A stretch of 64,000 nt of DNA from UBA6016 sp964568395 (GCA_964568395.1 CAZMPN010000006.1:1-64000), one strand, 5' to 3'. Counted from the stretch's first letter, positions 42,438 through 50,335 are shown. The notes: a model not told the origin generated them from the letters alone. Translations and numbers: made by a program.

Positions 42438-43363
42438 CTAAACTGTGAAACAGCAACGTCGTAGATCTTCAAATCAAACGTATAGAGATCACCGGTAGAC
42501 GCACCCGTATTAGGCAGAAAAGATACATACCTAAAAGAACGGTTGGCGTCGGCAAGCTGAATAGTATAGGAGTACGGGGAGCTATAACCGTTCTGGACGC
42601 CATAAGACCCCAAAGAAGTCCAATTATTACCGTCCGAAGAAACACGGACGGTAATGGCTGCACCCGAATAGTTGGTGCCTCCTATACGAATAGAGATCTT
42701 GGAAGCAGACTTCACGGACCCCAAATCAAAAACAGGAGAAACACCGGCGTTTGAGTATCCATACGTAGTGGAGCTAGGGTCGACTACCGCGGCCAGATTG
42801 GAGACGCCGGAAGAGGAAACGACAGGAAGCGTGCTGTTGTAGTTGTAGTATGAAACACCCAAAAAAGAAGCGAGTGCCGGATAATCGGCGATATTTAGCG
42901 TTTGCCCCAAAATATCCAGATAGTTGGAATCGGCTGGAATATTAGACGGAACCAGACGGACGAAACCTATAGGAAAATCCTTTATTTCGCTCCTGTCGGC
43001 TTTTTGCGACAGAAGATTCAATATTTGGGATATGGCGCCGCTATCCTCTTCAAGCCTCATGGATATTTCATAGAGCGTGTCGAGGTTTTGAGGGGCGGAG
43101 CCGATAAGGAAGCTTATACGATCGTCTATAAGGGTATCTACTTCATTTTTAGTATACAGCGCCGATAGATCCACGGCAGGCTGAGACCTGATAAGAGATA
43201 GCAGATATAGAAAATTCCTTATATATTTCTCGTTCCAGGAACCTACTTTTAACATATCGGCTTCGTTTTTACCGAAATAATCACCAACAAGTTCAAGGCC
43301 GTCAATATTTAGCATAGTCTTATTTTTTATTTCTATGTTCTGACCGCCATAGTTAACTATCAT
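42422..43363 (-). CDS. Tail-fibre-like receptor-binding protein with discoidin-like domain
   Basis: A 313-residue protein. The middle contains VDTLIDDRISFLIGSAPQNL and DTLYEISMRLEEDSGAISQI, which match the APxxLDTLxEL collar pattern of phage tail fibres, followed by QKADRSE. Then comes a segment like a fibre-tip domain (LDILGQTLNIADYPALASFL). The C-terminal ~125 residues (about 185-305) look like an F5/8 type C (discoidin) sugar-binding fold (VVDPSSTTYGYSNAGVSPVF, VRVSSDGNNWTSLGSYG). It is likely the cell-attachment protein of the particle. It is the first gene after the terminator that follows the two small proteins. Confidence 0.8.
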   Translation of the reverse strand: MIVNYGGQNIEIKNKTMLNIDGLELVGDYFGKNEADMLKVGSWNEKYIRNFLYLLSLIRSQPAVDLSALYTKNEVDTLIDDRISFLIGSAPQNLDTLYEISMRLEEDSGAISQILNLLSQKADRSEIKDFPIGFVRLVPSNIPADSNYLDILGQTLNIADYPALASFLGVSYYNYNSTLPVVSSSGVSNLAAVVDPSSTTYGYSNAGVSPVFDLGSVKSASKISIRIGGTNYSGAAITVRVSSDGNNWTSLGSYGVQNGYSSPYSYTIQLADANRSFRYVSFLPNTGASTGDLYTFDLKIYDVAVSQFSLPRF

Positions 43364-43407
43364 TTTAAACCTCTTTTATTCTGTAAAGCGCTTTATTCAA
43401 AAGGACT

Positions 43408-43442
43408 TAAAAGAATAAAAAGATGCGGGCTATAAACCCGCA
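43408..43442 (-). terminator. Internal terminator after the first two operon genes
   Basis: On the minus strand the stem TGCGGG/CCCGCA has a 7-base loop and is followed by ATCTTTTTATTCTTTT. It lies 40 bp after the 121-residue gene. A second hairpin (GGAGC/GCTCC, 43458-43474) stands just before it. Partial termination here would give much more of the first two proteins than of the downstream genes. Confidence 0.8.
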
Positions 43443-43481
43443 CCGTATAAACCGGCAGGAGCCGAGCCAGCTCCAAAAGAG

Positions 43482-43847
43482 TTAGGCTACGGCCTTTGTT
43501 TCAGAAACGGAAACCTGATCTATTAGGAAAGTTTCGATGCCGTTAGAGTAAGTTTTACCCGTAAGAGCGGCTTGAATGTCACTTTCGCTAACAGTAGGTT
43601 TTACGATAGCGTTCAGATAGCCTTTTTTAGCTACCGAGCCGTTTACTATAGATTTAACCGTTATCAATACTTTCGTATATGCAGTAGCGGCTTTATTGCC
43701 TTCTGTAGAAACAGGCTCTAGCACTTCAAATTGTCCGTCAAGGATAGCCGTACCGAACGCGGTAGCGTCAGTCATATTGTCGAACGGAGCAACAAAAGAC
43801 TTAGATTTAGCATTTTCAAAATGCTGAAGAAATTTAAATACCGGCAT
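43482..43847 (-). CDS. Small beta-rich protein, major virion protein candidate (121 aa)
   Basis: A 121-residue protein with alternating strands (QFEVLEPVSTEGNKAATAYT, VLITVKSIVNGSVAKKGYLN, ETFLIDQVSVSETKAVA). It has no signal peptide or membrane span, unlike filamentous coat proteins. The start overlaps the preceding gene's last base. Lying second from the promoter and upstream of a terminator, it should be abundant, which suggests a capsid or scaffold role. No family is recognised. Confidence 0.65.
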   Translation of the reverse strand: MPVFKFLQHFENAKSKSFVAPFDNMTDATAFGTAILDGQFEVLEPVSTEGNKAATAYTKVLITVKSIVNGSVAKKGYLNAIVKPTVSESDIQAALTGKTYSNGIETFLIDQVSVSETKAVA

Positions 43848-44209
43848 TATGCAATCCCCCTCGCGTCATAGCTTACTTTGATATTGGTAGCGTTAACAGT
43901 ACACTGTAGGTCGGCTTTTAGCTTACCCATAGCAGCAGTTCTGATTTCGTTACCGTTTACGTTAGTTTTAACGTTAGGTACTCTAAAGGTATTGCTTGAA
44001 TAACAACCCTTGCTTAGCATTTTAGAGCCGGTAATCGTTTTTGTATTCATAACAAGTGGAGCTGGAGCAAGAGTGCCTTGAGCACCAGAACTTACGAATA
44101 CAGATATCTCGCCCTCACATAGAGGTTTGAGAGCCGTAATAACAGAATCGTCGCACGTAAACGACGCGTAATCCTCGTTTGTCATACATGACATTTTTTG
44201 AATCGCCAT
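43847..44209 (-). CDS. Small Cys-containing beta-rich protein, major virion protein candidate (120 aa)
   Basis: First gene of the structural operon, 120 residues, with five Cys (MSC, FTC, PLC, KGC, LQC) and predicted strands (EGEISVFVSSG, CYSSNTFRVPNVKTNVNG, DLQCTVNATNIKVSYDARGI). An AAGGAAG ribosome site lies six bases before the ATG. There is no signal peptide. Position after the promoter region, and the terminator after its partner gene, argue for a highly expressed structural protein. Five Cys could form metal sites or disulfides. Not recognised. Confidence 0.65.
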   Translation of the reverse strand: MAIQKMSCMTNEDYASFTCDDSVITALKPLCEGEISVFVSSGAQGTLAPAPLVMNTKTITGSKMLSKGCYSSNTFRVPNVKTNVNGNEIRTAAMGKLKADLQCTVNATNIKVSYDARGIA

Positions 44210-44235
44210 ATAGGTCTTCCTTTGGGTTAAATTTA

Positions 44236-44252
44236 GAGGTTATTAAAACCTC
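44236..44252. promoter_or_regulatory. Hairpin in the leader of the structural operon
   Basis: GAGGTT-ATTAA-AACCTC is a perfect 6-bp stem, 27 bp upstream of the first structural gene. It could be an operator or an mRNA 5' stem-loop. Confidence 0.4.
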
Positions 44253-44333
44253 GAAAATAGCTATTTTAGAAATTTCAAGAGAGATGATAGAAAAAAGAAT
44301 AGAGGTTGTATAGAGTGAAAAACTATGATTTTT

Positions 44334-44391
44334 GATACTGATTTTACGGGGTTGACAAGGGGTGCAGGTACAATTTTTATAAAAACTGTAC
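44334..44391. other. Candidate origin/control motif, copy 2, with 24-bp palindrome
   Basis: GATACTGATTTTACGG (44334-44349) and GGGTGCAGG (44360-44368) repeat the two blocks found at 29218-29264. They are followed here by a near-perfect 24-bp palindrome at 44368-44391 (arms GTACA and TGTAC around a TTTTTATAAAAA centre). The region lies in the gap between the structural operon and the toxin-antitoxin genes. It may combine a replication origin with the operon's promoter control; TTGTCA on the minus strand at about 44358-44353 is a possible -35. Confidence 0.45.
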
Positions 44392-44474
44392 TTTTAAAGA
44401 TGGCGTATTTAAAAATAGAGAAATAAAAATTCAATTATATTTACTTTGGTTATCATTTCTGATATACTGCTTGT

Positions 44475-44810
44475 ATGAAATGGCAAATAAACTTCTATAG
44501 TGAAAAAGTAAAAAGCGAAACACATTCATTTCCAAAAAAGATACTAGCAAAGGTATTTCATATCTTTGATATGATTGAGGAGCTTGGTCCAAATCTAGGC
44601 AAGCCGCATACAGACTCGCTTGGAGATGGACTTTTTGAAGTCAGAGCAAAAGGCGAAGAAGGTATAGGTAGAAGCTTGTTTTGCTATGCGAAAGGCAAGA
44701 GGATTATTATTTTGCATTCATTTATCAAAAAAACGCAAAAAACTCCAAAGAAAGACTTAGATATTGCATTAACACGCAAAAAGGAGATAGACAATGAAGA
44801 CGATAGATAG
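44475..44810 (+). CDS. RelE/HigB-family toxin (phage Gp49-like, DUF891)
   Basis: A 111-residue protein of the RelE/HigB superfamily of ribosome-dependent mRNA interferases. The pattern LFEVRAKGEEGIGRSLFCYA followed by KRIIILHSFIKKTQKTPK is typical of the Gp49-like branch: the R(x)F/Y..., ..LHSFxKKTQKTP motif. A TATACT box lies about 12 bp upstream. It overlaps the antitoxin gene by 17 bp, giving the toxin-first order of higBA. It is expected to be neutralised by the next protein and to stabilise the element. Confidence 0.9.
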   Translation: MKWQINFYSEKVKSETHSFPKKILAKVFHIFDMIEELGPNLGKPHTDSLGDGLFEVRAKGEEGIGRSLFCYAKGKRIIILHSFIKKTQKTPKKDLDIALTRKKEIDNEDDR

Positions 44811-45105
44811 ACCGTCATATGAAGATTTTAAGAGAGAGGCACTAAAAGACTCTGAGCTTAGAGCAGAATATGAAGCACTAAAACCAATCTTTGAGCTAAA
44901 AAAGCAAATGATAAAAGCAAGAATGGAAGCCAAACTTACGCAAGAAGATATAGCAAATATCTTACATACAAAGAAAAGCAATATATCAAGGCTAGAAAGC
45001 CCAAATGCAAAACATCTTCCAAACCTAGGAACACTTATCGAATATGCAAAAGCAGTAGGTTTTGATCTGGAGATAAATTTAAAAAGAATTGCTAGAGCTA
45101 GATAG
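44794..45105 (+). CDS. HigA-like XRE antitoxin
   Basis: A 103-residue helix-turn-helix protein. The DNA-binding domain is in the C-terminal half (ARMEAKLTQEDIANILHTKK, SNISRLESPNAKHLPNLGTL), and the N-terminal half is helical for toxin contact. The gene overlaps the toxin's end, which is usual for such pairs, and it ends one base before the right 25-bp end repeat. It probably autoregulates the pair. Confidence 0.9.
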   Translation: MKTIDRPSYEDFKREALKDSELRAEYEALKPIFELKKQMIKARMEAKLTQEDIANILHTKKSNISRLESPNAKHLPNLGTLIEYAKAVGFDLEINLKRIARAR

Positions 45106-45130
45106 TTTTTTGGTATACGTTTTGGTATAC
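45106..45130 (+). repeat. 25-bp end repeat, right copy
   Basis: Identical to 26058-26082 and in the same orientation: two TTTTGGTATAC units in tandem. It lies 65 bp inside the attR core. Candidate integrase arm site. It starts one base after the antitoxin stop. Confidence 0.75.
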
Positions 45131-45195
45131 AGCTATAAAACATAACCAATCAAAATACCTATTTTAGCGAAGGTTAAAAGCTATAATATTAGTCT

Positions 45196-45209
45196 GGCCT
45201 TCGGCACCA
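45196..45209 (+). repeat. attR core
   Basis: GGCCTTCGGCACCA, an exact copy of the last 14 bases of the tRNA-Leu gene at 25935-25948, with no tRNA attached. It marks the right end of the integrated element. Chromosomal sequence resumes with the HD-GYP gene 29 bp later. Confidence 0.88.
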
Positions 45210-45238
45210 CACTCAAAAAACAATCAATAAAATCGGAT

Positions 45239-46186
45239 TTATCTCTTCCCGCTCATACACATAATAAACGCTTTTAGAATATCCATATCCAGATGCGAGT
45301 TCATGCTGTTTTTCATAAACGCCAGCGTCTCAAAAGTAGACATAGGGTCTTTATAACACCTTCTCGTGTTTAATGCATCAAAAATATCCGCGATTGTCAC
45401 TATCTTCGCGTATAGCGATATATCCTTACCGCTTATGCCGTCCGGGTAGCCACTGCCGTCCAGTTTTTCGTGATGGTGCCTAACGGCCGAGAGTATGCGT
45501 CTATCGGCCTCGCCAGTCGTCTCGCACAAAATATCAAAACCGAACGCTGCGTGCTGTTTTATATGGGCGAACTCTTCCTCGTCCAGCTTCCCCTGCTTAT
45601 TTAAGATTTCCGGCTTTATCTGGCTTTTGCCGACATCGTGCAGGGCGGCGCCGTGGGCTAACGCCTTTAGCTCATCCAGCGACAATCCCAAAAACTTGCC
45701 TATGCCTATGGAGTATATGGCTACGTTTATACAGTGCGTATAGGTATAGTAGTCATACGACGACGTCTTTACGAGCGATAAAAAAGCCTTTTCGTCGTTT
45801 AGCACGTTATCCATGATGACTTCAGCCGCACCCTTTACGTCCGCGATAGCCTTCGGCAGGTCCTCTTTTTCAAAAAGCCCCTTCATCACCCCTCTAGCCG
45901 TATCGTACATAAGCTTTGATTTTTCATCCCTGTCCAGCTTTTCATCGTTGGCAAACCTGGAGAGGTTCTCGCCCAAATAGTTTCTATATAGCCTCTCATC
46001 TTCTTCTCTTACGTAGACGCTATCAATATATACGTTCTCAAGCCCGACCAAAGCTTTTTGCTCGAACGGCAACCCTTTTGCCGCATACAATATATAGCCC
46101 TCCGGTCCTTTTAGGTATATATCGAACGAATTTACGCTTCCTACTTGCAGTATCGACGTCGGGACCTCTATATATTGCTGCATCAT
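45239..46186 (-). CDS. HD-GYP cyclic di-GMP phosphodiesterase
   Basis: A 315-residue protein. The N-terminal ~115 residues resemble the small domain that precedes HD-GYP in many free-standing proteins (VPTSILQVGSVNSFDIYLKG). The C-terminal HD-GYP domain (about 130-310) has ALHDVGKSQI, HAAFGFDIL, HHEKLDGSGYPDGISG and IVTIADIFDALNTRR, i.e. all metal ligands and the GYP motif. It should hydrolyse c-di-GMP. It is the first chromosomal gene beyond attR. Confidence 0.92.
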   Translation of the reverse strand: MMQQYIEVPTSILQVGSVNSFDIYLKGPEGYILYAAKGLPFEQKALVGLENVYIDSVYVREEDERLYRNYLGENLSRFANDEKLDRDEKSKLMYDTARGVMKGLFEKEDLPKAIADVKGAAEVIMDNVLNDEKAFLSLVKTSSYDYYTYTHCINVAIYSIGIGKFLGLSLDELKALAHGAALHDVGKSQIKPEILNKQGKLDEEEFAHIKQHAAFGFDILCETTGEADRRILSAVRHHHEKLDGSGYPDGISGKDISLYAKIVTIADIFDALNTRRCYKDPMSTFETLAFMKNSMNSHLDMDILKAFIMCMSGKR

Positions 46187-46320
46187 TCTTGCTTCCTTGC
46201 GACGGCCGCCAAATCAGTATTCGGTAGATATTTGGCGTTTTATTTTCTTCTATTGTATAAAAAAACAATGCTTTAAAAATGCTCCGAAATATGCAAGAAA
46301 GCAACATCCAATAAATTTAG

Positions 46321-47490
46321 CTAATACCCTTCCTTATTCAACAAAACATATGAATCACATCCGTTTTGGTCGCCGTAATCACATCCTTTTCCAAAATATA
46401 GTTTCGCCATACCGAAATCCTGTTTCACTCCTTTTCCGAATGCATACAGCGACCCAAGCTGGCTGCATGCGACCGCAATTTTCGAATCACAAGCTTTTTG
46501 ATAGAGCGCCATAGCTTCGTAATAGTCTTGTCTTAATCCTTTTCCGGTTTCATACATATATCCAAGATTGTAGCATCCCATCATAGAGCCACCGCTACAC
46601 GCTTTTTTATACAAGGATACCGCTTGCGCATAATCGATCGATACGGCCTTGCCGTTAAAATACATATTGCCAAGCTGATTGCAACTTACGATATTGCCGT
46701 CCTCGCAGGCTTTTTTATATAGCGTAAACGCTTTGAAATAATCGACTCCAACACCTTTGCCCATATCATACATATTAGCCAAATCCGCGCATGCCAGCAC
46801 CACCCCGGCATCGCATGCTTTTTGATACAAAGCGACAGACTTTGAATAGTCTTGCGCCACACCCTTGCCTGTTTCATATAAATAGCCCAATTCCGTACAC
46901 GACATCATATCTCCGCCGCTGCATGCCTTTTGATACAGTAGCGAGGCCTTAAGCTGGTCCTGCTTCACGCCTTTTCCTGTGGCGTACATATACCCTAGAT
47001 CGCCACACCCTTGCATTAAGCCTCCGTCGCATGATTTTTCATACAAGGTTACCGCCTTCAGATAATCTTGTTCTACGCCAAAAGCACTATAATATAGCCC
47101 TCCTAGATTTCTACAGCCCATCATACTGCCGCCGTCGCATGCTTTTTGATAATAAAACGAAGCTTTCTTGTAATCCACTCCGATACCTTTGCCGGCCAAA
47201 TACGAATATCCCAAATCATTGCACCCCGAGAAAGCTCCGCCGTCACATGCTTTTTTATATAGCTCGATGGCTTTTATGTGATCTTGCTTAACGCCTTTGC
47301 CAAAATCATACATATGTCCGAGATTCCTGCATCCAAACATATTCCCCTCATCGCAAGACTTCTTATATAGCTCGACAGCTTTTACATAGTCCTGCTTATC
47401 GTAAGCGATATTCCCTTCACTTCTTGCGTCGGCATATAAATAAGCGGCGCAAAAAGAGGCTGCGACCAGACTAAAATATATTTTTTTCAT
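46321..47490 (-). CDS. Secreted Sel1-repeat, cysteine-rich (Hcp-like) protein
   Basis: A 389-residue protein with a signal peptide (MKKIYFSLVAASFCAAYLYA). It carries about ten consecutive 36-residue Sel1-like repeats, each with a Cys pair (pattern ALYKKACDGG-M-GC-NLG-MY--GKGV-QDY). This is the architecture of Helicobacter Hcp proteins, where the two Cys of each repeat form a disulfide and the solenoid binds cell-wall or host ligands. It is probably periplasmic or secreted. The target is not readable. It is divergent from the Sir2 gene. Confidence 0.9.
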   Translation of the reverse strand: MKKIYFSLVAASFCAAYLYADARSEGNIAYDKQDYVKAVELYKKSCDEGNMFGCRNLGHMYDFGKGVKQDHIKAIELYKKACDGGAFSGCNDLGYSYLAGKGIGVDYKKASFYYQKACDGGSMMGCRNLGGLYYSAFGVEQDYLKAVTLYEKSCDGGLMQGCGDLGYMYATGKGVKQDQLKASLLYQKACSGGDMMSCTELGYLYETGKGVAQDYSKSVALYQKACDAGVVLACADLANMYDMGKGVGVDYFKAFTLYKKACEDGNIVSCNQLGNMYFNGKAVSIDYAQAVSLYKKACSGGSMMGCYNLGYMYETGKGLRQDYYEAMALYQKACDSKIAVACSQLGSLYAFGKGVKQDFGMAKLYFGKGCDYGDQNGCDSYVLLNKEGY

Positions 47491-47568
47491 TTGACTTATC
47501 CTTTTTTGAGATTTTTTTGATTATAACACCCAAAATGCAAAAAAAATCAAAAGCGGACAGAAAAATAG

Positions 47569-48291
47569 ATGTCTAAAATACTTTTTTTCAGCGGCGCGGG
47601 ACTTAGCGCGGATAGCGGACTCTCCACGTTTAGGGACAGCGGCGGATTGTGGGACAAATACGATATAGACAAGGTGTGCAACATAGCCACCTGGATACAA
47701 AACTACGACTTGGTGCACGAGTTTTACAACATGCGCCGCACCGAATACAAAAAAGCCGAGCCGAACGCAATGCATCTGCTAATCGCCGATATGCAAAAAA
47801 GATACGGTAAAGAGAGGGTGGGAATTATCACCCAAAACGTAGATACGCTGCTGGAAAAAGCGGGGTGCGAGGATGTGATGCACGTACACGGAAGGATAGA
47901 CCGCATCTATTGCGTCCAGTGCCTAAGAGAGAGTTTTATAGACTATGAGTTTGGCGGGGTGGTATGTGAATGCGGATGCGAGATATTCAAGCCGTCCATC
48001 GTGTTTTTCGGCGAGGCTGCGCCAATGTACAAACCTATGTATGAAAAGATAAGCGGGCTTAACGAACATGATTTGATAGTCGTAGTGGGCACCAACGGTT
48101 CCGTGGTTCCGATAGACTATCTCATAGGTACAAAGCGGCTTGGCATAAAAGCAAGAAGGGTACTATGCAACCTTGAAAGCTCGGAGCACATCAACGAAGA
48201 AAATTACGATTTCGTCTTTTTGGAGAAGGCGGCCGAGGCCGCGCCGAAGATAGCAAAAATTTGCGAGGGGATACTGGAAAAACAGGGTTAG
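47569..48291 (+). CDS. cobB: Sir2-family NAD-dependent protein deacylase
   Basis: A 240-residue sirtuin. The NAD-binding motif GAGLSADSGLSTFRDSGGLW (about 9-28), TQNVDTLLEKAG (about 90-101), the catalytic His in HVHGRI, zinc Cys in YCVQC and CECGC, and VVVGTNGSVVPI are all in place. It should remove acetyl or succinyl groups from protein lysines. Length fits bacterial CobB. The 3' end overlaps the convergent DUF3108 gene by 4 bp. Confidence 0.93.
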   Translation: MSKILFFSGAGLSADSGLSTFRDSGGLWDKYDIDKVCNIATWIQNYDLVHEFYNMRRTEYKKAEPNAMHLLIADMQKRYGKERVGIITQNVDTLLEKAGCEDVMHVHGRIDRIYCVQCLRESFIDYEFGGVVCECGCEIFKPSIVFFGEAAPMYKPMYEKISGLNEHDLIVVVGTNGSVVPIDYLIGTKRLGIKARRVLCNLESSEHINEENYDFVFLEKAAEAAPKIAKICEGILEKQG

Positions 48292-49022
48292 TTTTTCGCT
48301 ATTCCCCTTATGTCGCCAAACAACAGCACGTCTTTGAGCGTAGCTCTGGCGCAATCGTTTTTGTGATCGAACGCTATCCACAGTTCGCCTTTTTCGGAAG
48401 AGAAAATCTTCTGGTTGATAAATACTATTACGTAGCTCGAAGCTTTCACCCCCTCGAACGTCTCTTTTATTTCCGATAGTTTGGCGCCGTGAGGGATTAC
48501 CAGATCCACCCTTCCGTCTTTTGGATTTGCGCCGACCGCGTAATATACTTTTTGGCTCCCGGCGCTCATATATCTGAAATCGTCGGAGATATTGAAATAA
48601 AGCGTCAAAATGTCGTTGTCGGCATAGTATTTATTCTCTTCGACGCCTTTATCTATGAGCTTGCCGTCTTCATATTTCTCTTTTGTCTTATACACCTTTT
48701 TTTGGGCGTGGTCAAAAACATACGTGGTTCTCTCCGCCTTGTCCGACCATCTTTTGAACTGTACGAATTTTGAAGGCAGATAGCCGCTTTTGCCGACCGT
48801 ACCGAAGCTCTCGTACACCTCCTCCCTGTTTCTGCTTAAGAACTTGGCGAGCCCCTCCGTCTTGGCCTCTATCCTGATGCGGTAACTCTTGCCGTCGCTA
48901 TCTAGATGCGCTTTTGCCTTGCCCAGTTCCTTAAACCAGCCGTACTCTACGTCATACAGGGCATCTTTCTCAAATCCAAAAGCAAGACATGCCAGTAGCA
49001 TAAAAAACATGGCGAATCTCAT
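48288..49022 (-). CDS. DUF3108 periplasmic protein
   Basis: A 244-residue protein with a signal peptide (MRFAMFFMLLACLAFG) and then the DUF3108 pattern (LYDVEYGWFKELGKAKAHLD, LSRNREEVYESFGTVGKSGY, TTYVFDHAQKKVYKT). Proteins of this family are periplasmic beta proteins of uncertain role, in many bacteria linked to the envelope. It shares an intergenic region with the DUF5718 gene, transcribed the other way. Confidence 0.8.
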   Translation of the reverse strand: MRFAMFFMLLACLAFGFEKDALYDVEYGWFKELGKAKAHLDSDGKSYRIRIEAKTEGLAKFLSRNREEVYESFGTVGKSGYLPSKFVQFKRWSDKAERTTYVFDHAQKKVYKTKEKYEDGKLIDKGVEENKYYADNDILTLYFNISDDFRYMSAGSQKVYYAVGANPKDGRVDLVIPHGAKLSEIKETFEGVKASSYVIVFINQKIFSSEKGELWIAFDHKNDCARATLKDVLLFGDIRGIAKN

Positions 49023-49072
49023 AGCTACACCTCTTTTTTGTATAATTTAACCAAAGAAATTGTGAGGTTAAT

Positions 49073-49909
49073 ATGAATTTTAGGGATATGATAGGGCTCG
49101 GCGTAGCCGGAAACTTTACCGGACATCTGGAGCAAGCCGGCGAGAGCGCCGATTTTGTCGGCTTAAAGACAGAAGACCAGGAGGCGCCGAAGGGAATGTT
49201 CCCGTTTTATCTGCCGAAACATCCAAGTAGCTTCCTATCGATATATCCGCTCTCAAGCGATACGATAAAACCGCCAAAGAACGAACAGATACAGATAGAG
49301 CCGGAGGTGGCGCTGGTATGCGACATAGAGTACGGCGACGACGGCAAGATAGCTGCGCTAAAGCCGGTAAGCTTCGGGGCCTTCAACGACTGCTCCATCA
49401 GAAAACCTAACGCGAAAAAGATAAGCGAAAAGAAGAACTGGGGAGAAAATTCAAAAGGCGTAGCAAGCAGGTTTTTGCCGATAGACTCGTTTGATAAAGG
49501 CGGCATACTGGACAGCTACAAAATAGCCAGCTTTCTAAAAAGAGACGGCAATCTATACGAATATGGACTAGACTCGGAAATATCCGGATATAGCTATTTT
49601 CATTCAAAGCTCCTCCATTGGATGAGAGAGAAGATGAACCGCCAGATAGAAGAGGGGCCGCTAGAGCAGATAAGCAGCCTGTTGTCGGAATGCGGCCGCC
49701 CAAAACAAGCGCTGATCAGCATAGGAGCCACGAGATACACCGAATTTGGCGAAACAACCTACCTAAAAGACGGGGATGAGCTGTTTGTCGTTTTGTATCC
49801 TAAAGACAAATACGCCGTTGACGAGATAAGAAACGCCGTCATATCCGATATATTTAAGCTTAAGGGGATATCGGCGCTCAAACAAAAAGTGCAGAGCGGC
49901 CAAAATTAA
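49073..49909 (+). CDS. DUF5718 family protein
   Basis: A 278-residue cytoplasmic protein starting MNFRDMIGLGVAGNFTGHLE. I recognise the start and the IEPEVALVCDIEYGDDGKIAALKP region as those of DUF5718, a conserved family in Campylobacterota that resembles fumarylacetoacetate hydrolase-like folds (acidic EPEVA and later ISIGATRYTEFGETTYLKDGD). Function is unknown. A TATAAT at 49041-49046 and GTGAGG before the ATG support its own promoter and start. Confidence 0.75.
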   Translation: MNFRDMIGLGVAGNFTGHLEQAGESADFVGLKTEDQEAPKGMFPFYLPKHPSSFLSIYPLSSDTIKPPKNEQIQIEPEVALVCDIEYGDDGKIAALKPVSFGAFNDCSIRKPNAKKISEKKNWGENSKGVASRFLPIDSFDKGGILDSYKIASFLKRDGNLYEYGLDSEISGYSYFHSKLLHWMREKMNRQIEEGPLEQISSLLSECGRPKQALISIGATRYTEFGETTYLKDGDELFVVLYPKDKYAVDEIRNAVISDIFKLKGISALKQKVQSGQN

Positions 49910-49947
49910 ACTGCGCGGATATATAATCTGACAAAAAGCAAAACAGG

Positions 49948-50334
49948 ATGACTTTTATGCCGTCGATAAAAATACTGATCGTAGACGACTCTCTGAGCGC
50001 AAGAATGCTTCTCAAGCAGGCGCTTCCTGAGTCCATCAAAAAATACGCCGAGTTCATAGAGGCGACAGACGGAGCGGAAGGGATAGAGGCTTTTAAAAGA
50101 GAGTTGCCCGATATAGTCTTCATGGATCTTACGATGCCGAACGTGAACGGGAAAGAGGCTCTCTTGGAGATAAAGAAAGTCTCCCCGAAAGCGCTAGTGA
50201 TAATGGTAACGGCGGATAGACAAAAGGAGAGCAAGAGGGAGCTGCTGGACGCCGGAGCCGTAAAGGTGCTAAGCAAGCCCGTCGACGAAGATGAGCTAAA
50301 AGAAGTCATAGCGCAAATAGCGTTTGGAAGCTGA
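49948..50334 (+). CDS. CheY-like single-domain response regulator
   Basis: A 128-residue receiver domain: KILIVDDSLSARMLL, the phosphoacceptor in IVFMDLTMPNVNGKEA (about residue 60), IMVTADRQ and VLSKPVDEDELKE. A second ATG at 49957 with AGGATGA upstream may be the true start, trimming three residues. It heads an operon with a CheC-like protein and a PAS histidine kinase, so kinase and phosphatase for this regulator may both be encoded here. Confidence 0.92.
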   Translation: MTFMPSIKILIVDDSLSARMLLKQALPESIKKYAEFIEATDGAEGIEAFKRELPDIVFMDLTMPNVNGKEALLEIKKVSPKALVIMVTADRQKESKRELLDAGAVKVLSKPVDEDELKEVIAQIAFGS

Positions 50335-50335
50335 G

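Larger units (their letters stand above)
25935..45209. mobile_element. Integrated phage-like element at tRNA-Leu, rolling-circle replicating, ~19.3 kb
   Basis: The boundaries are the tRNA-Leu 3' end and a 14-bp direct repeat of it (GGCCTTCGGCACCA). Just inside both ends is an identical 25-bp repeat. The contents are an integrase, an AlpA-like regulator, a Rep_trans-like rolling-circle initiator, an OB-like putative ssDNA-binding protein, a CII/CI-like switch, an accessory methyltransferase and helicase-nuclease, a long structural/lysis operon with an M15 endolysin and receptor-binding protein, and a toxin-antitoxin pair. Base composition is visibly more A+T-rich than the flanks, especially at 31.2-38.1 kb. 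I see no terminase, portal, tail tube, HK97 capsid or Zot ATPase, so the virion type is unknown. Confidence 0.88.

Noticed and set aside
27505..44209. Classification as an ordinary filamentous (inovirus) prophage
   Set aside because: No Zot/pI ATPase, no signal-peptide coat proteins, and an M15 endolysin is present, which filamentous phages do not need.
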